A DNA stretch of 64,000 nt from Alsobacter sp046349155 (GCA_046349155.1 JAXMCW010000002.1:930001-994000), one strand, 5' to 3'. Counted from the first letter of the stretch, positions 41,333-50,828 are shown. Notes: generated from the letters alone by a model not told the origin. Made by a program: numbers and translations.

Positions 41333-41935
41333 ATGTCCGTCGAAATCCGCAAGACGCTGCTTCACGTCGAGACCACGATGATCGAGGGAGGCCGCGCCGC
41401 CCCCAGGCCGCTGGTGCTGCACGCCGCGCTCGCCGTGGTGAGGAACCCGTGGGTGGGCCGGGGCTTCGTGGAGGACCTGAAGCCGGAGATCCACGCCATC
41501 GCCCCCGTGCTGGGCGAACTGCTCACGGGCATGATCCTGGCGTCGGTCGGTTCGGGCGAGCTGGTCGAGGGCTACGGCAAGTCGGCCGTCGTGGGCCTGT
41601 CCGGCGAGATCGAGCACGCCTCCGCGCTCATCCACACGCTGCGCTTCGGCAACCACTATCGCAAGGCGGTCGGCGCGAAGTCCTACCTCGCCTTCTGCAA
41701 CACGCGCGGCCCCGGCGGCGCGCCCGTGATGATCCCCCTCATGGACAAGAACGACGAGGGCCGCCGCTCGCATTACCTGACGATCCAGACCTCGATCGCC
41801 GACGCCCCGGCCGCGGACGAGATCCTGGTCGCGCTCGGCGCCTCCGTCGGGGGACGGCCCCATCACCGCATCGGCGACCGCTACCAGGACCTCAAGGACC
41901 TCGGCAACGATGTCAGCAACCCTGCCGCGGTCTAG
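41333..41935 (+). CDS. Amino acid synthesis family protein (DUF1185)
   Basis: A 200-aa protein spanning the whole DUF1185 (AA_synth) family: EIRKTLLHVETTMIEGG at the start, ALAVVRNPWVGRGFVEDL, EIEHASALIH and GGRPHHRIGDRYQDL. Despite the family name no reaction is firmly known. DUF1185 genes recur in operons with flavin monooxygenases and amide-processing enzymes, as here, which suggests a role in a degradative pathway. It is the first gene after the promoter at 41276; its end overlaps the hydrolase start by 26 bases. Confidence 0.85.
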   Translation: MSVEIRKTLLHVETTMIEGGRAAPRPLVLHAALAVVRNPWVGRGFVEDLKPEIHAIAPVLGELLTGMILASVGSGELVEGYGKSAVVGLSGEIEHASALIHTLRFGNHYRKAVGAKSYLAFCNTRGPGGAPVMIPLMDKNDEGRRSHYLTIQTSIADAPAADEILVALGASVGGRPHHRIGDRYQDLKDLGNDVSNPAAV

Positions 41936-42695
41936 GACGCCCGGAGGCACGGCCTTCCACGAGGCCGGCCGCGGCGAACCGCTCGTGCTGCTGCACGGCG
42001 TCGGCATGCGGCTCGAGGCCTGGGCGCCGCAGATCCGTGCGCTGGCCGCCAGCCACCGCGTCGTCGCCGTCGACATGCCGGGACACGGCGAGAGCGCGCG
42101 GCTGCGGGCCGGGTCGCAGCTGCCGGATTTCGTGAGCTGGCTCGCGGGGTTCCTGGACGAGCGAGGCCTCGGGCCGGTCAGCATCGCCGGCCATTCCATG
42201 GGGGCACTGATCGCAGGCGGGGCGGCCGCGACGCTGGGGGACGCCGTGGCGCGGGTGGCGCTCGTGAACGGCGTCTACCGTCGCAGCGCCGAGGCCCGGG
42301 CGGCCGTCCTGGCGCGTGCGGAGGAGATCGAAAAGGGGGCGATCGACCTCACCGGCCCGTTGCGCCGCTGGTTCTCCCCGTCCGAGGCCGGAAGCGAGGC
42401 CTGCCGACTGGTGAAGGACTGGCTGGCCTCCGTCGATCGCGCGGGCTACGCCACGGCCTACCGGGCCTTCGCCCAAGGCGACGAAACCTACGCCGACGCA
42501 TGGCCTCGCGTCCGCTGCCCTGCCCTCTTCCTCACCGGCAGCGACGACCCCAACTCGACGCCCGACATGTCCCGCGCCATGGCGCAGGCGGCTCCCCGGG
42601 GCGAGGCCGTCGTGATCGAGGGCCACCGCCACATGGTCAACCTCACGGCCCCGGACCGCGTGAATGCGGCGCTGGCCGCCTGGCTGAAGCGCTGA
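41910..42695 (+). CDS. Alpha/beta hydrolase
   Basis: A 261-aa single-domain hydrolase with oxyanion motif LLHGVGM, nucleophile S96 in GHSMG, acid D212 in GSDDPN and base H241 in EGHRHM. The triad is complete. Substrate is not apparent; esters, amides or C-C bonds of ring-cleavage products are all possible in this fold. It overlaps the DUF1185 gene and is followed after ten bases by the flavin reductase, so it acts in the same pathway. Confidence 0.9.
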   Translation: MSATLPRSRTPGGTAFHEAGRGEPLVLLHGVGMRLEAWAPQIRALAASHRVVAVDMPGHGESARLRAGSQLPDFVSWLAGFLDERGLGPVSIAGHSMGALIAGGAAATLGDAVARVALVNGVYRRSAEARAAVLARAEEIEKGAIDLTGPLRRWFSPSEAGSEACRLVKDWLASVDRAGYATAYRAFAQGDETYADAWPRVRCPALFLTGSDDPNSTPDMSRAMAQAAPRGEAVVIEGHRHMVNLTAPDRVNAALAAWLKR

Positions 42696-42705
42696 GGAGC
42701 CCGCC

Positions 42706-43638
42706 ATGAGCGAACCCGCCATCGACCCCCGGGCCCTGCGCGACGCCTTCGGCGCCTTCATGACGGGCGTGACCGTTGTCACGACGCGGGCGGCCGACGG
42801 CAAGCCGCTCGGCTTCACCGCCAATTCCTTCGCCTCCGTCTCGCTGTCCCCTCCCCTGCTGCTCGTCTGCATCGCCAGGACCTCGCGCAACTTCGCGGCC
42901 ATGACGGCGGCGCCGGGCTTCGCGGTGAACATCCTGGCCGAGCACCAGAAGGCCGTCTCGAATACCTTCGCCAAGCCCGTCGAGGACCGGTTCTCGGCGG
43001 TGGACTGGCGCAGCGGCCCGCACGGCTCGCCGGTCTTCGCGGAAGCGGCGGCCTGGTTCGACTGCGCGATGGAGCGCGTCGTGGAGGCGGGCGACCACGC
43101 CATCCTCATCGGCCGGGTCGAGGCCTTCGAGAATAGCGGCCGGAACGGACTCGGCTATGCGCGCGGGGGCTATTTCACGGCGGCGCTGGAGGCCCAGTCG
43201 CAGCCTGTGCCGGCCGGCGCGACTGTCGACGTCGCCGCCGTGGCGGAGCGCGACGGAGCGATCCTGCTGGTCGAGGACGCCGCCGGCCGCCTGGCCCTGC
43301 CAGGCCTCGCCGTCGACGACGCCAACCCGGCCGAGGCGCTCGCCGCGCACCTGCAGGCGGTGACGGGACGGCCGGCCTCGGTCGGCTTCCTCTACTCCGT
43401 GTACACGAACCGCAGCAGCGGCCGGCAGAGCATCGTCTACAGGGCGGGGCTCGGGGCCGGCCCGCTCGCGCAGGGCGCCCTGGTCCCGTCCGACGCCATC
43501 CCCTTCGACCGGCTGAACTCCCCCCAGACCGCCGACATCCTGCGCCGCTTCGCCAGCGAGCGCAGCATCGGCAATTTCGGAATCTATTTCGGCAACGAAA
43601 CGGCGGGCCGCGTGCACCCGCTGACGATGGGAGCCTGA
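42706..43638 (+). CDS. Flavin reductase with C-terminal Nudix-like domain
   Basis: The protein has 310 residues. Residues about 8-160 are the flavin reductase split barrel (FGAFMTGVTVVTTR, GFTANSFASVSLSPPLLLVCI, GRVEAFE), which makes reduced FMN with NAD(P)H. Residues about 170-300 look like a Nudix fold in reduced form (LLVEDAAGRLALPGLAVDDANPAEALAAHL) but lack a clear Nudix box. The fusion is uncommon. It should feed reduced flavin to the LLM monooxygenase encoded three bases downstream. Confidence 0.85.
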   Translation: MSEPAIDPRALRDAFGAFMTGVTVVTTRAADGKPLGFTANSFASVSLSPPLLLVCIARTSRNFAAMTAAPGFAVNILAEHQKAVSNTFAKPVEDRFSAVDWRSGPHGSPVFAEAAAWFDCAMERVVEAGDHAILIGRVEAFENSGRNGLGYARGGYFTAALEAQSQPVPAGATVDVAAVAERDGAILLVEDAAGRLALPGLAVDDANPAEALAAHLQAVTGRPASVGFLYSVYTNRSSGRQSIVYRAGLGAGPLAQGALVPSDAIPFDRLNSPQTADILRRFASERSIGNFGIYFGNETAGRVHPLTMGA

Positions 43639-43641
43639 GCC

Positions 43642-44682
43642 ATGAAGTTCTCGCTGTTCGTCCACATGGAGCGGCTCACGCCCGAGCAGGACCACAAGTC
43701 GCTCTACGAGGAGTTCTGCCGGCTCTGCGAGATCGCCGACCGCGGCGGCATGGTGGCGATCTGGACGGGCGAGCACCACGGGATGGAGTTCACCATCGCG
43801 CCCAACCCGTTCATCAACCTGGCCGACCTCGCGCGGCGGACGACGAACGTCCGGCTCGGCACGAGCACGGTGATCGCGCCCTTCTGGCACCCGATCAAGC
43901 TCGCGGGCGAGGCCGCGATGACCGACATCATCACCGACGGCCGGCTCGAGGTCGGCATCGCCCGCGGCGCCTACAATTTCGAGTACGAGCGCCTGATGCC
44001 GGGCCTCGACGCCTGGAACGCCGGCCAGCGCATGCGCGAGCTCATCCCTGCCATCAAGGGGATCTGGGCCGGCGACTACGCCCATGACGGAGAGTTCTAC
44101 AAGTTCCCCAGGACGACCTCCGCGCCCAAGCCGCTGCAGCAGCCGCATCCCCCGCTCTGGGTCGCGGCGCGCGACCCCAACAGCCACGAATTCGCGGTGC
44201 TGAACGGCTGCAACGTGCAGGTGACGCCGCTGTGGAACGGCGACGCCGAGGTGGCGAGCCTCATGGAGAAGTTCAACGCCGCCTGCGCCAAGGCCCCGGC
44301 CCTGCAGCGGCCCAAGATCATGCTGCTCGCCCACACCTATGTCGGCACGGACGAGGCGGACCTGCAGCGCGCCGCGAAGGAGATGAGCGTCTACTACAAC
44401 TACTTCTTCGCGTGGTTCAAGAACGAGCGCCCGATCCACCAGGCGCTCATCGAGCCGCTGACCGAGGAGGACATGGCGGCGAACCCGCAGGTTTCGCCCT
44501 CGGTGATGCGCGCCAACCTGCCGGTCGGGACGCCCGACGAGGTGATCCGCCGCCTCAAGGGCTACGAGGCGCTGGGCTACGACGAATACGCGATGTGGAT
44601 CGACACCGGCATGAGCTTCGAGCGCAAGAAGGCCTCGCTCGAGCGCTTCATCGCGGACGTCATGCCGGCCTTCGCGAGCTGA
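43642..44682 (+). CDS. LLM class flavin-dependent monooxygenase
   Basis: A 346-aa bacterial luciferase-like TIM barrel: EFCRLCEIADRGG, WTGEHHGMEF, NPFINLADLARRT, RLGTSTVIAPFWHP and the DGRLEVGIARGAY segment are characteristic. The enzyme uses reduced FMN and O2 to hydroxylate or cleave a substrate. The reductase partner is upstream and an aldehyde dehydrogenase is downstream, so the product may be an aldehyde or its precursor. The substrate is unknown. Confidence 0.92.
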   Translation: MKFSLFVHMERLTPEQDHKSLYEEFCRLCEIADRGGMVAIWTGEHHGMEFTIAPNPFINLADLARRTTNVRLGTSTVIAPFWHPIKLAGEAAMTDIITDGRLEVGIARGAYNFEYERLMPGLDAWNAGQRMRELIPAIKGIWAGDYAHDGEFYKFPRTTSAPKPLQQPHPPLWVAARDPNSHEFAVLNGCNVQVTPLWNGDAEVASLMEKFNAACAKAPALQRPKIMLLAHTYVGTDEADLQRAAKEMSVYYNYFFAWFKNERPIHQALIEPLTEEDMAANPQVSPSVMRANLPVGTPDEVIRRLKGYEALGYDEYAMWIDTGMSFERKKASLERFIADVMPAFAS

Positions 44683-44687
44683 TCGCC

Positions 44688-46160
44688 ATGCGCCGGTTCC
44701 AGGCCTATGTCGACGGAGCCTTCGTGGACGGCCAGGCGCGCTTTGCGAGCCTCGATCCCGCCAGCGGCGAGCCCTGGGCCGAGATGCCCGAGTGCCGGGA
44801 GGCGGACGTCGAGCGCGCCGTCGAGGCGGCGGACCGCGCGCTCCGGAGCGGCCCCTGGGCGAGCATGACGCCGACGGCGCGCGGCAAGCTGCTCTCCCGC
44901 CTGGCGGACCTCGTGGCGGAGAACGCCGGCCGGCTGGCGGAGATCGAGACGCGCGACACCGGCAAGATCATCCGCGAGACCTCCGCGCAGATCGCCTATG
45001 TGGCGGACTACTATCGCTACTACGCCGGCTTGGCCGACAAGATCGAAGGCAGCACGCTGCCCATCGACAAGCCGGACATGGAGGTCTGGCTGAGGCGCGA
45101 GCCGATCGGCGTCGTCGCGGCGATCGTCCCGTGGAACAGCCAGCTCTTCCTCGCCGCCGTGAAGATCGGCCCGGCGCTCGCGGCCGGCTGCACGCTCGTC
45201 GTGAAGGCGTCCGAGGACGGGCCGGGGCCACTGCTCGAATTCGCGCGGCTGGTCCAGGAGGCCGGCTTCCCGGCGGGGGTCGTGAACGTCGTCACCGGCT
45301 TCGGGCCGACCTGCGGGGCGGCGCTGGCCGCGCATCCGAAGGTCGCTCACGTCGCCTTCACCGGCGGGCCCGCGACGGCCCGGCACATCGTGCGCCAGTC
45401 GGCCGAGAACCTCGCCTCGACCTCCCTGGAGCTCGGCGGCAAGTCGCCCTTCATCGTCTTCGCCGATGCGGACCTCGAGAGCGCCGCCAACGCGCAGGTC
45501 GCCGGCATCTTCGCCGCGACGGGGCAGAGCTGCGTGGCCGGCTCGCGCCTGATCGTGGAACGCAAGGTGAAGGACGCCTTCCTCGACATCCTGCGCCGCA
45601 AGGCCGAGGCGGTCCGCATCGGCAGTCCCCTCGACATGTCGACGGAGGTGGGCCCGCTCTGCACGCTGCGCCAGCGCGAGCACATCGAACGCACCGTCGC
45701 CGCCTCCATCGACAGGGGCGCGCGGCTCGTGACCGGGGGCCGGGCGCTCGACGGGGCGGGCTTCTACGTCCTGCCCACGATCCTCGATTGCGACGGCTGC
45801 GATCCCGCGTCCATGCCGGCCCTGCGGGACGAGTTCTTCGGGCCGGTGCTCTCGGTGCTCGGCTTCGACGACGAGGCCGAGGCGCTCCGCCTCGCCAACG
45901 ATACGGCCTACGGCCTCGCCGCGGGGCTCTTCACGCAGAACCTGACGCGCGCCCACCGGCTGATGCGCGGGCTGCGCTGCGGCATCGTCTGGGTGAACAC
46001 CTACCGCGCGGTGTCTCCGATCGCGCCCTTCGGCGGCACGAAGCTCTCGGGCCATGGCCGCGAGGGCGGGCTCGCCGCCGCGCTCGACTACACCCGGACC
46101 AAGACGGTCTGGCTGCGCACGTCCGACGCGCCGATCCCCGATCCCTTCGTGATGCGGTGA
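44688..46160 (+). CDS. NAD(P)-dependent aldehyde dehydrogenase
   Basis: A 490-aa member of the ALDH superfamily with catalytic C282 in GQSCVAG, general base E248 in LELGGKSP, oxyanion N150 in PWN and K173 for cofactor binding. It oxidises an aldehyde to an acid. It starts five bases after the LLM gene. A small hairpin region and then the transporter genes follow, so it completes the enzymatic part of the operon. Confidence 0.95.
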   Translation: MRRFQAYVDGAFVDGQARFASLDPASGEPWAEMPECREADVERAVEAADRALRSGPWASMTPTARGKLLSRLADLVAENAGRLAEIETRDTGKIIRETSAQIAYVADYYRYYAGLADKIEGSTLPIDKPDMEVWLRREPIGVVAAIVPWNSQLFLAAVKIGPALAAGCTLVVKASEDGPGPLLEFARLVQEAGFPAGVVNVVTGFGPTCGAALAAHPKVAHVAFTGGPATARHIVRQSAENLASTSLELGGKSPFIVFADADLESAANAQVAGIFAATGQSCVAGSRLIVERKVKDAFLDILRRKAEAVRIGSPLDMSTEVGPLCTLRQREHIERTVAASIDRGARLVTGGRALDGAGFYVLPTILDCDGCDPASMPALRDEFFGPVLSVLGFDDEAEALRLANDTAYGLAAGLFTQNLTRAHRLMRGLRCGIVWVNTYRAVSPIAPFGGTKLSGHGREGGLAAALDYTRTKTVWLRTSDAPIPDPFVMR

Positions 46161-46229
46161 GGCGGCGCCATGGCGGGCATCCCGAGATTCACCAGGTTGG
46201 CGCGGCTTTCCCCCGTGCCCGCATCCCCA

Positions 46230-46244
46230 CCCGCCTGAGGCGGG
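46230..46244 (+). terminator. Small hairpin between enzymes and transporter genes
   Basis: CCCGCC and GGCGGG enclose TGA (46230-46244), followed by CCGTCC and AAAAA, in the 114-bp gap before the binding-protein gene. It may act as a partial terminator or an RNA-processing site that sets binding-protein levels apart from the enzymes. Confidence 0.35.
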
Positions 46245-46274
46245 CCGTCCAAAAAGGCAGCAAAGGAGCATAGC

Positions 46275-47285
46275 ATGCAGTTCAAGATCTCGTTTGCGGC
46301 CTTTGCCGCGGCGCTCGGCCTCGCCACCCCGGTGGTGGCGGCGGACCTCGTCTTCACCAGCTGGGGCGGCACGACGCAGGACGCGCAGAAGGCCGCGTGG
46401 GCGGCCAAGTTCACCGAGAAGAGCGGCGCCAAGGTGCTACAGGACGGGCCCACCGACTACGGCAAGATCAAGGCCATGGTCGAGGCGGGCAAGCCGACCT
46501 GGGACGTCGTGGACGTCGAGGGCGACTACGCCGTCCAGGCCGGCCAGAAGGGCCTCTTGGAGAAGCTCGACTTCACGGTCATCGACAAGTCGAAGCTCGA
46601 TCCCCGCTTCGTCACCGACTACTCGGTCGGCAGCTTCTATTATTCCTTCGTGATCGGCTGCAACAAGGACGCCGCCAAGGCCTGCCCGAAGACCTGGGCC
46701 GACCTGTTCGACACCGCAAAGTTCCCGGGCAAGCGCACCTTCTACAAGTGGTCCGCTCCCGGCGTGATCGAGGCCGCCTTGCTCGCCGACGGCGTGCCCG
46801 CCGACAAGCTCTACCCGCTCGACCTGGACCGCGCCTTCAAGAAGCTCGACACGATCAAGAAGGACATCGTGTGGTGGAGCGGCGGCGCGCAGAGCCAGCA
46901 ATTGCTCGCCTCCGCCGAGGCGCCCTTCGGCAGCTTCTGGAACGGCCGCCTCGTCGCGCTCGAGAAGACCGGCGTGAAGGTCGAGACCTCCTGGGACGGC
47001 AACATCACCGCCGCCGACTCGCTGGTCGTGCCCAAGGGCGTGAAGGACAAGGCCGCGGCGATGCAGTTCATCGCGCTCGCCACGTCGGCGCAGGCCCAGG
47101 CCGACCTCGCCGCGGCGACCGGCTATGCGCCGACCAACCTGGGCTCGCCCGCGCTGATGGACCCGGCCATCGCCGCGACGCTTCCCGACAAGCAGACCGC
47201 CAAGCAGGTCAATGCCGACATGAACTACTGGGCCGCCAACCGCGACGCCATCGCCGACCGGTGGTACGCGTGGCAGTCCAAGTAA
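46275..47285 (+). CDS. Periplasmic binding protein of a PotD/PotF-like ABC importer
   Basis: A 336-aa protein with a Sec signal (1-22, cleavage VVA-AD) and the polyamine/opine-type binding fold: LVFTSWGGTTQDAQKAAW, WDVVDVEGDYAVQAG, and PKTWADLFDTAKFPGKRTFYKW. The family delivers polyamines, opines or small organic amines to the permease. The AAAGGAG ribosome site precedes ATG 46275. It heads the transporter half of the catabolic operon and most likely imports the compound degraded by the upstream enzymes. Confidence 0.9.
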   Translation: MQFKISFAAFAAALGLATPVVAADLVFTSWGGTTQDAQKAAWAAKFTEKSGAKVLQDGPTDYGKIKAMVEAGKPTWDVVDVEGDYAVQAGQKGLLEKLDFTVIDKSKLDPRFVTDYSVGSFYYSFVIGCNKDAAKACPKTWADLFDTAKFPGKRTFYKWSAPGVIEAALLADGVPADKLYPLDLDRAFKKLDTIKKDIVWWSGGAQSQQLLASAEAPFGSFWNGRLVALEKTGVKVETSWDGNITAADSLVVPKGVKDKAAAMQFIALATSAQAQADLAAATGYAPTNLGSPALMDPAIAATLPDKQTAKQVNADMNYWAANRDAIADRWYAWQSK

Positions 47286-47312
47286 TCGCGTCCCGATGAG
47301 CGCCCGAAGGCC

Positions 47313-48194
47313 ATGAGCGGGACCAGCGCCGGGGCAACGTTCGCGACGTCGCGCAAGGGCAAGGGCCGGGGCATCCGGCTCTCGCCCGCCGCGCTGACGT
47401 GGCCCGCCTCGGCGCTGCTCGTCCTCTGCTTCGCGCTGCCCGTCCTGGCGCTGCTGCTGCGCAGCGTGCTGGAGCCGGAGCCGGGCCTCGGCAACTACGC
47501 CGCGCTGCTGGGCTCGGCGACCTATGTGCGGATCTTCGCCAATACCTTCACGGTGTCGGCGGTGGTGACCCTGGTCACGCTGGCGATCGGCTTCCCGGTG
47601 GCCTGGACGCTGGCGCTGCTGCCACGCTGGGCGGCGAGCCTCGTATTCGGCATCCTGCTGCTCTCGATGTGGACCAACCTCCTGGCGCGGACCTATGCCT
47701 GGATGGTGCTGCTGCAGCGCACGGGCGTGATCAACAAGGCGCTGATGGGGCTCGGCCTCATCGACAGCCCGCTGCCCCTGGTGAACAACCTCGTCGGCGT
47801 CACCATCGGCATGACCTACATCATGCTGCCCTTCGTCATCCTGCCGCTCTACGGCGTGATCAGGAAGATCGACCCCGCCATCCTGCAGGCCGCCTCGCTG
47901 TGCGGCGCGACCCGCTGGCAGGCGCTCTGGCGGGTGCTCGTGCCGCTGGTCGCGCCGGGGCTCGCGGCGGGCGGGCTCATGGTCTTCGTGATGTCGCTCG
48001 GCTACTTCGTCACGCCCGCCCTGCTCGGCGGGACCGCGAACATGATGCTGGCCGAGCTCATCGCGCAATTCGTGCAGTCGCTCACCAACTGGGGCATGGG
48101 CGGCGCGGCGGCGCTGCTCCTGCTCGTCGTGACGCTCGGCCTCTACGCCGTGCAGCTGAAGTTCTTCGGCATGGACGGGGTCGGGGGCCGCTGA
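47313..48194 (+). CDS. ABC importer permease, PotB-like
   Basis: A 293-aa inner membrane protein with six helices. The coupling loop is AASLCGATRWQALWRVLVPL, the EAA motif that contacts the ATPase. An N-terminal tail of about 25 residues is basic. It pairs with the permease encoded next; their stop and start overlap (TGATG). Confidence 0.9.
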   Translation: MSGTSAGATFATSRKGKGRGIRLSPAALTWPASALLVLCFALPVLALLLRSVLEPEPGLGNYAALLGSATYVRIFANTFTVSAVVTLVTLAIGFPVAWTLALLPRWAASLVFGILLLSMWTNLLARTYAWMVLLQRTGVINKALMGLGLIDSPLPLVNNLVGVTIGMTYIMLPFVILPLYGVIRKIDPAILQAASLCGATRWQALWRVLVPLVAPGLAAGGLMVFVMSLGYFVTPALLGGTANMMLAELIAQFVQSLTNWGMGGAAALLLLVVTLGLYAVQLKFFGMDGVGGR

Positions 48195-48997
48195 TGCTGC
48201 TGCAATGGGAGCGCCTGGGCTGGTGGAGATGGCCCCTCGCAGGGCTGACCGGGCTGGTCGCCGCCTTCCTCCTGCTGCCCATCGCCTTCATCGCCGCCTT
48301 GTCCTTCGGCTCGTCGCAATGGCTCATCTTCCCGCCGCCTGGCTGGACCCTGCGCTGGTACCAGGAACTCTTCGACGACCCGCGCTGGCTGGATTCCGCC
48401 TGGACGAGCTTCCAGATCGCGCTGGTCGTCTCGGCCCTGTCCGTAGCGCTCGGCACGCTGACGGCCTTCGGCCTCGTCCGCGGAAAGTTCGCCGGCCGCG
48501 ATGCGCTCAAGGCCTTCTTCCTGACGCCGATGATCCTGCCCGTCGTCGTGCTCGCCATCGCGCTCTACGCCTTCTTCCTGCGCGTGGGCCTGGACGGGAC
48601 CACGACGGGCTTCGTGCTCGCGCACCTCGTGGTCGCGCTGCCCTTCTCCATCCTGACGATCGGCACGGCGCTCGCCGGCTTCGACTCCTCGATCGAGGAC
48701 GCCGCGATCCTGTGCGGCGCGACCCCGCTCGAGGCGGCCTGGCGGGTCACGCTGCCCTCCATCGCCAATGGACTGTTCTCGGCCGCGGTCTTCTCCTTCC
48801 TGGCGTCGTGGGACGAGGTGGTGCTCGCGATCTTCATGGCGAGCCCGACCCTGCAGACGCTGCCCGTGAAGATCTGGGCCACCCTGCGCCAGGACCTCAC
48901 GCCCGTGGTGGCCGCGGCCTCCACGCTGCTCATCGCCTTCACCCTCGCGCTGATGCTCGTCGTCGCGCTCGTCCGCAAGGTGGCCAAGCCGTCATGA
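48194..48997 (+). CDS. ABC importer permease, PotC-like
   Basis: A 267-aa inner membrane protein with six helices and the EAA loop DAAILCGATPLEAAWRVTLP. It is the second permease of the heterodimer. ATG 48194 overlaps the previous stop by one base, and its own stop overlaps the ATPase start (ATGA), so the three subunits are made in fixed ratio. Confidence 0.9.
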   Translation: MLLQWERLGWWRWPLAGLTGLVAAFLLLPIAFIAALSFGSSQWLIFPPPGWTLRWYQELFDDPRWLDSAWTSFQIALVVSALSVALGTLTAFGLVRGKFAGRDALKAFFLTPMILPVVVLAIALYAFFLRVGLDGTTTGFVLAHLVVALPFSILTIGTALAGFDSSIEDAAILCGATPLEAAWRVTLPSIANGLFSAAVFSFLASWDEVVLAIFMASPTLQTLPVKIWATLRQDLTPVVAAASTLLIAFTLALMLVVALVRKVAKPS

Positions 48998-50070
48998 CCC
49001 CCTTCCTCGAGATCGCCGGCCTGCGCCGGGACTTCGGCAGCTTCGTCGCCGTGAAGGATGTCAACCTCACGATCGCCAAGGGCGAGTTCATGACCTTCCT
49101 GGGGCCGTCCGGATCGGGCAAGAGCACGACGCTCTACTCGCTCGCCGGGCTCGACACGCCGACGGCCGGCGACATCCGTCTCGAAGGCAGCTCGATCCTG
49201 CCCGTGCCGCCGCACCTGCGGAACATCGGCATGGTCTTCCAGCGCTACACCTTGTTCCCGCACCTCAGCGTGGCCGAGAACGTCGCCTTTCCGCTGAAGG
49301 TGCGCCGCCGGCCTGGGGCTGAGGTCGAGGCCAAGGTCAGGCGCATGCTGGCGCTCGTGCGCCTGGAGGACTTCGCGGCCCGCAAGCCCTCGCAGCTCTC
49401 CGGCGGCCAGCAGCAGCGCGTGGCGCTGGCCCGCGCCCTCGTCTACGAGCCGCCCGTGCTGCTGATGGACGAGCCGCTGGCCGCGCTCGACAAGAAGCTG
49501 CGGGAGGAGATCCAGTTCGAGATCCGCCGCATTCACCAGGAGACGGGCGTCACGATCCTCTACGTCACCCACGACCAGGAGGAGGCGCTGCGCCTTTCCG
49601 ACCGCATCGCGGTGTTTTCCAGGGGCGTCATCGACCAGGTGGGAACCGGGCCGGAGCTTTACGAGGATCCGGCGACGCGCTTCGTGGCCGACTTCATCGG
49701 CGACAGCGACTTCATCGCCTGCGAGGTCCTCGCGCGGGAGGACGGGCTCGCCACGATCCGGCTGGGCGGCGACCTCACGGTGCAGGGCATCCCCGTCCAT
49801 GTCGAAGCCGGCAGGGCCAAGGGCGAGCTGATGCTGCGGCCCGAGCGCATCGCGCTCGCCACGGCCGCGCCGCCCCATGGCCCCGCGCTGCGGGCCACCG
49901 TCACGGACCTCACCTTCCTCGGCAACCACGTGCATGTCGCCACGGCGACGGCCTGGGGCAGCGAGGTCGCGGTGCGGCTGCCGTTCGGTCACGAGGCCAT
50001 CGCCGGGCTGCGGCGCGGGGCGCCGGTGTGGCTGGGGTTCGACCCCGCGGGCGCCCGCGTCTTCTGCTGA
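48994..50070 (+). CDS. ABC importer ATPase, PotA-like
   Basis: A 358-aa protein: Walker A GPSGSGKST, signature LSGGQQQR, Walker B VLLMDEPLAALD and the switch His in YVTHDQEEAL. Residues about 240-358 are the TOBE regulatory domain usual in polyamine and sugar importers. It powers the permeases above and ends the operon. Its stop is three bases from the stop of the convergent FCD regulator. Confidence 0.93.
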   Translation: MTPFLEIAGLRRDFGSFVAVKDVNLTIAKGEFMTFLGPSGSGKSTTLYSLAGLDTPTAGDIRLEGSSILPVPPHLRNIGMVFQRYTLFPHLSVAENVAFPLKVRRRPGAEVEAKVRRMLALVRLEDFAARKPSQLSGGQQQRVALARALVYEPPVLLMDEPLAALDKKLREEIQFEIRRIHQETGVTILYVTHDQEEALRLSDRIAVFSRGVIDQVGTGPELYEDPATRFVADFIGDSDFIACEVLAREDGLATIRLGGDLTVQGIPVHVEAGRAKGELMLRPERIALATAAPPHGPALRATVTDLTFLGNHVHVATATAWGSEVAVRLPFGHEAIAGLRRGAPVWLGFDPAGARVFC

Positions 50071-50073
50071 CGC

Positions 50074-50757
50074 TCAGGCCTTGTCCGCCTCCGTGAGGAG
50101 GCGCAGCGCGATCGCCGAGGCCTGGCCGACATGGGTCTGCGCGGCCTCGAAGGCCTCGTCGGCATTGCCCTTGCGGATCGCGCGGACGATGCGCCGCATC
50201 TGGCGCGGCCCTTCCACGCTGCGGCCCGGTGTCTGGATGGTCATGGACCGCAGGTGGTTGATGCGCGCGGTCAGGGACGTGACGATTCCCCAGGCGATCT
50301 CCCGCCCGGACGCCTCGAACAGGGTCCGGTAGAACGTGGTCGTCGCCTCGAGCACGGCCGCCATGTCCCCGGCCTTGTAGGCCTCCTCGATGGCGGCGAG
50401 CGCGGCCTCCAGCGCCGGGAGGAAGCTCTTGTCCGCCTGCTCGGCGCAGCCGCGCGCCGCCGTGCCTTCCAGGAGGCCGCGGATCTCGTAGATCTGGCGC
50501 GCTTCCTCCGGTCCCGTGATTGCGACCGTGGGGCCCCGCGTGCCCTGGGTGATCACGAGGCCCTCCGATTCCAGGTGGCGGAGCACCTCCCGCACCACCG
50601 TCCGGCTGACGCCGAGCTGGGCGCACAGGTCGCGCTCGACCAGCCGGTCGCCGGGACGGAAATGCAGCTCGGTGATCGCCTGCCGCATGCGATCGAGCGC
50701 CAGCTCGCGCAGGGTCTTTGCGGGACGCTCGACGCGCAGAAGGTCCTGCCGGTTCAC
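50074..50757 (-). CDS. GntR family regulator, FCD subfamily
   Basis: The protein has 227 residues. The winged helix is at about 12-75 (GDRLVERDLCAQLGVSRTVVREVLRHLESEGL). An FCD ligand domain (95-220) follows, with acidic and His metal ligands in the style of ATTTFYRTLF and a final HV pair. The family binds organic acids or amines. The start is GTG 50757. It is convergent with the catabolic operon, and its own promoter carries a dyad at 50829. It probably controls the operon via the palindrome at 41292. Confidence 0.9.
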   Translation of the reverse strand: MNRQDLLRVERPAKTLRELALDRMRQAITELHFRPGDRLVERDLCAQLGVSRTVVREVLRHLESEGLVITQGTRGPTVAITGPEEARQIYEIRGLLEGTAARGCAEQADKSFLPALEAALAAIEEAYKAGDMAAVLEATTTFYRTLFEASGREIAWGIVTSLTARINHLRSMTIQTPGRSVEGPRQMRRIVRAIRKGNADEAFEAAQTHVGQASAIALRLLTEADKA

Positions 50758-50828
50758 GGGATGCTCCCAGCCGCAGGAGCCCAGAATCGCCTGCGCGCTC
50801 CATCACTAGCACCGCTGGCACTTGGAAT

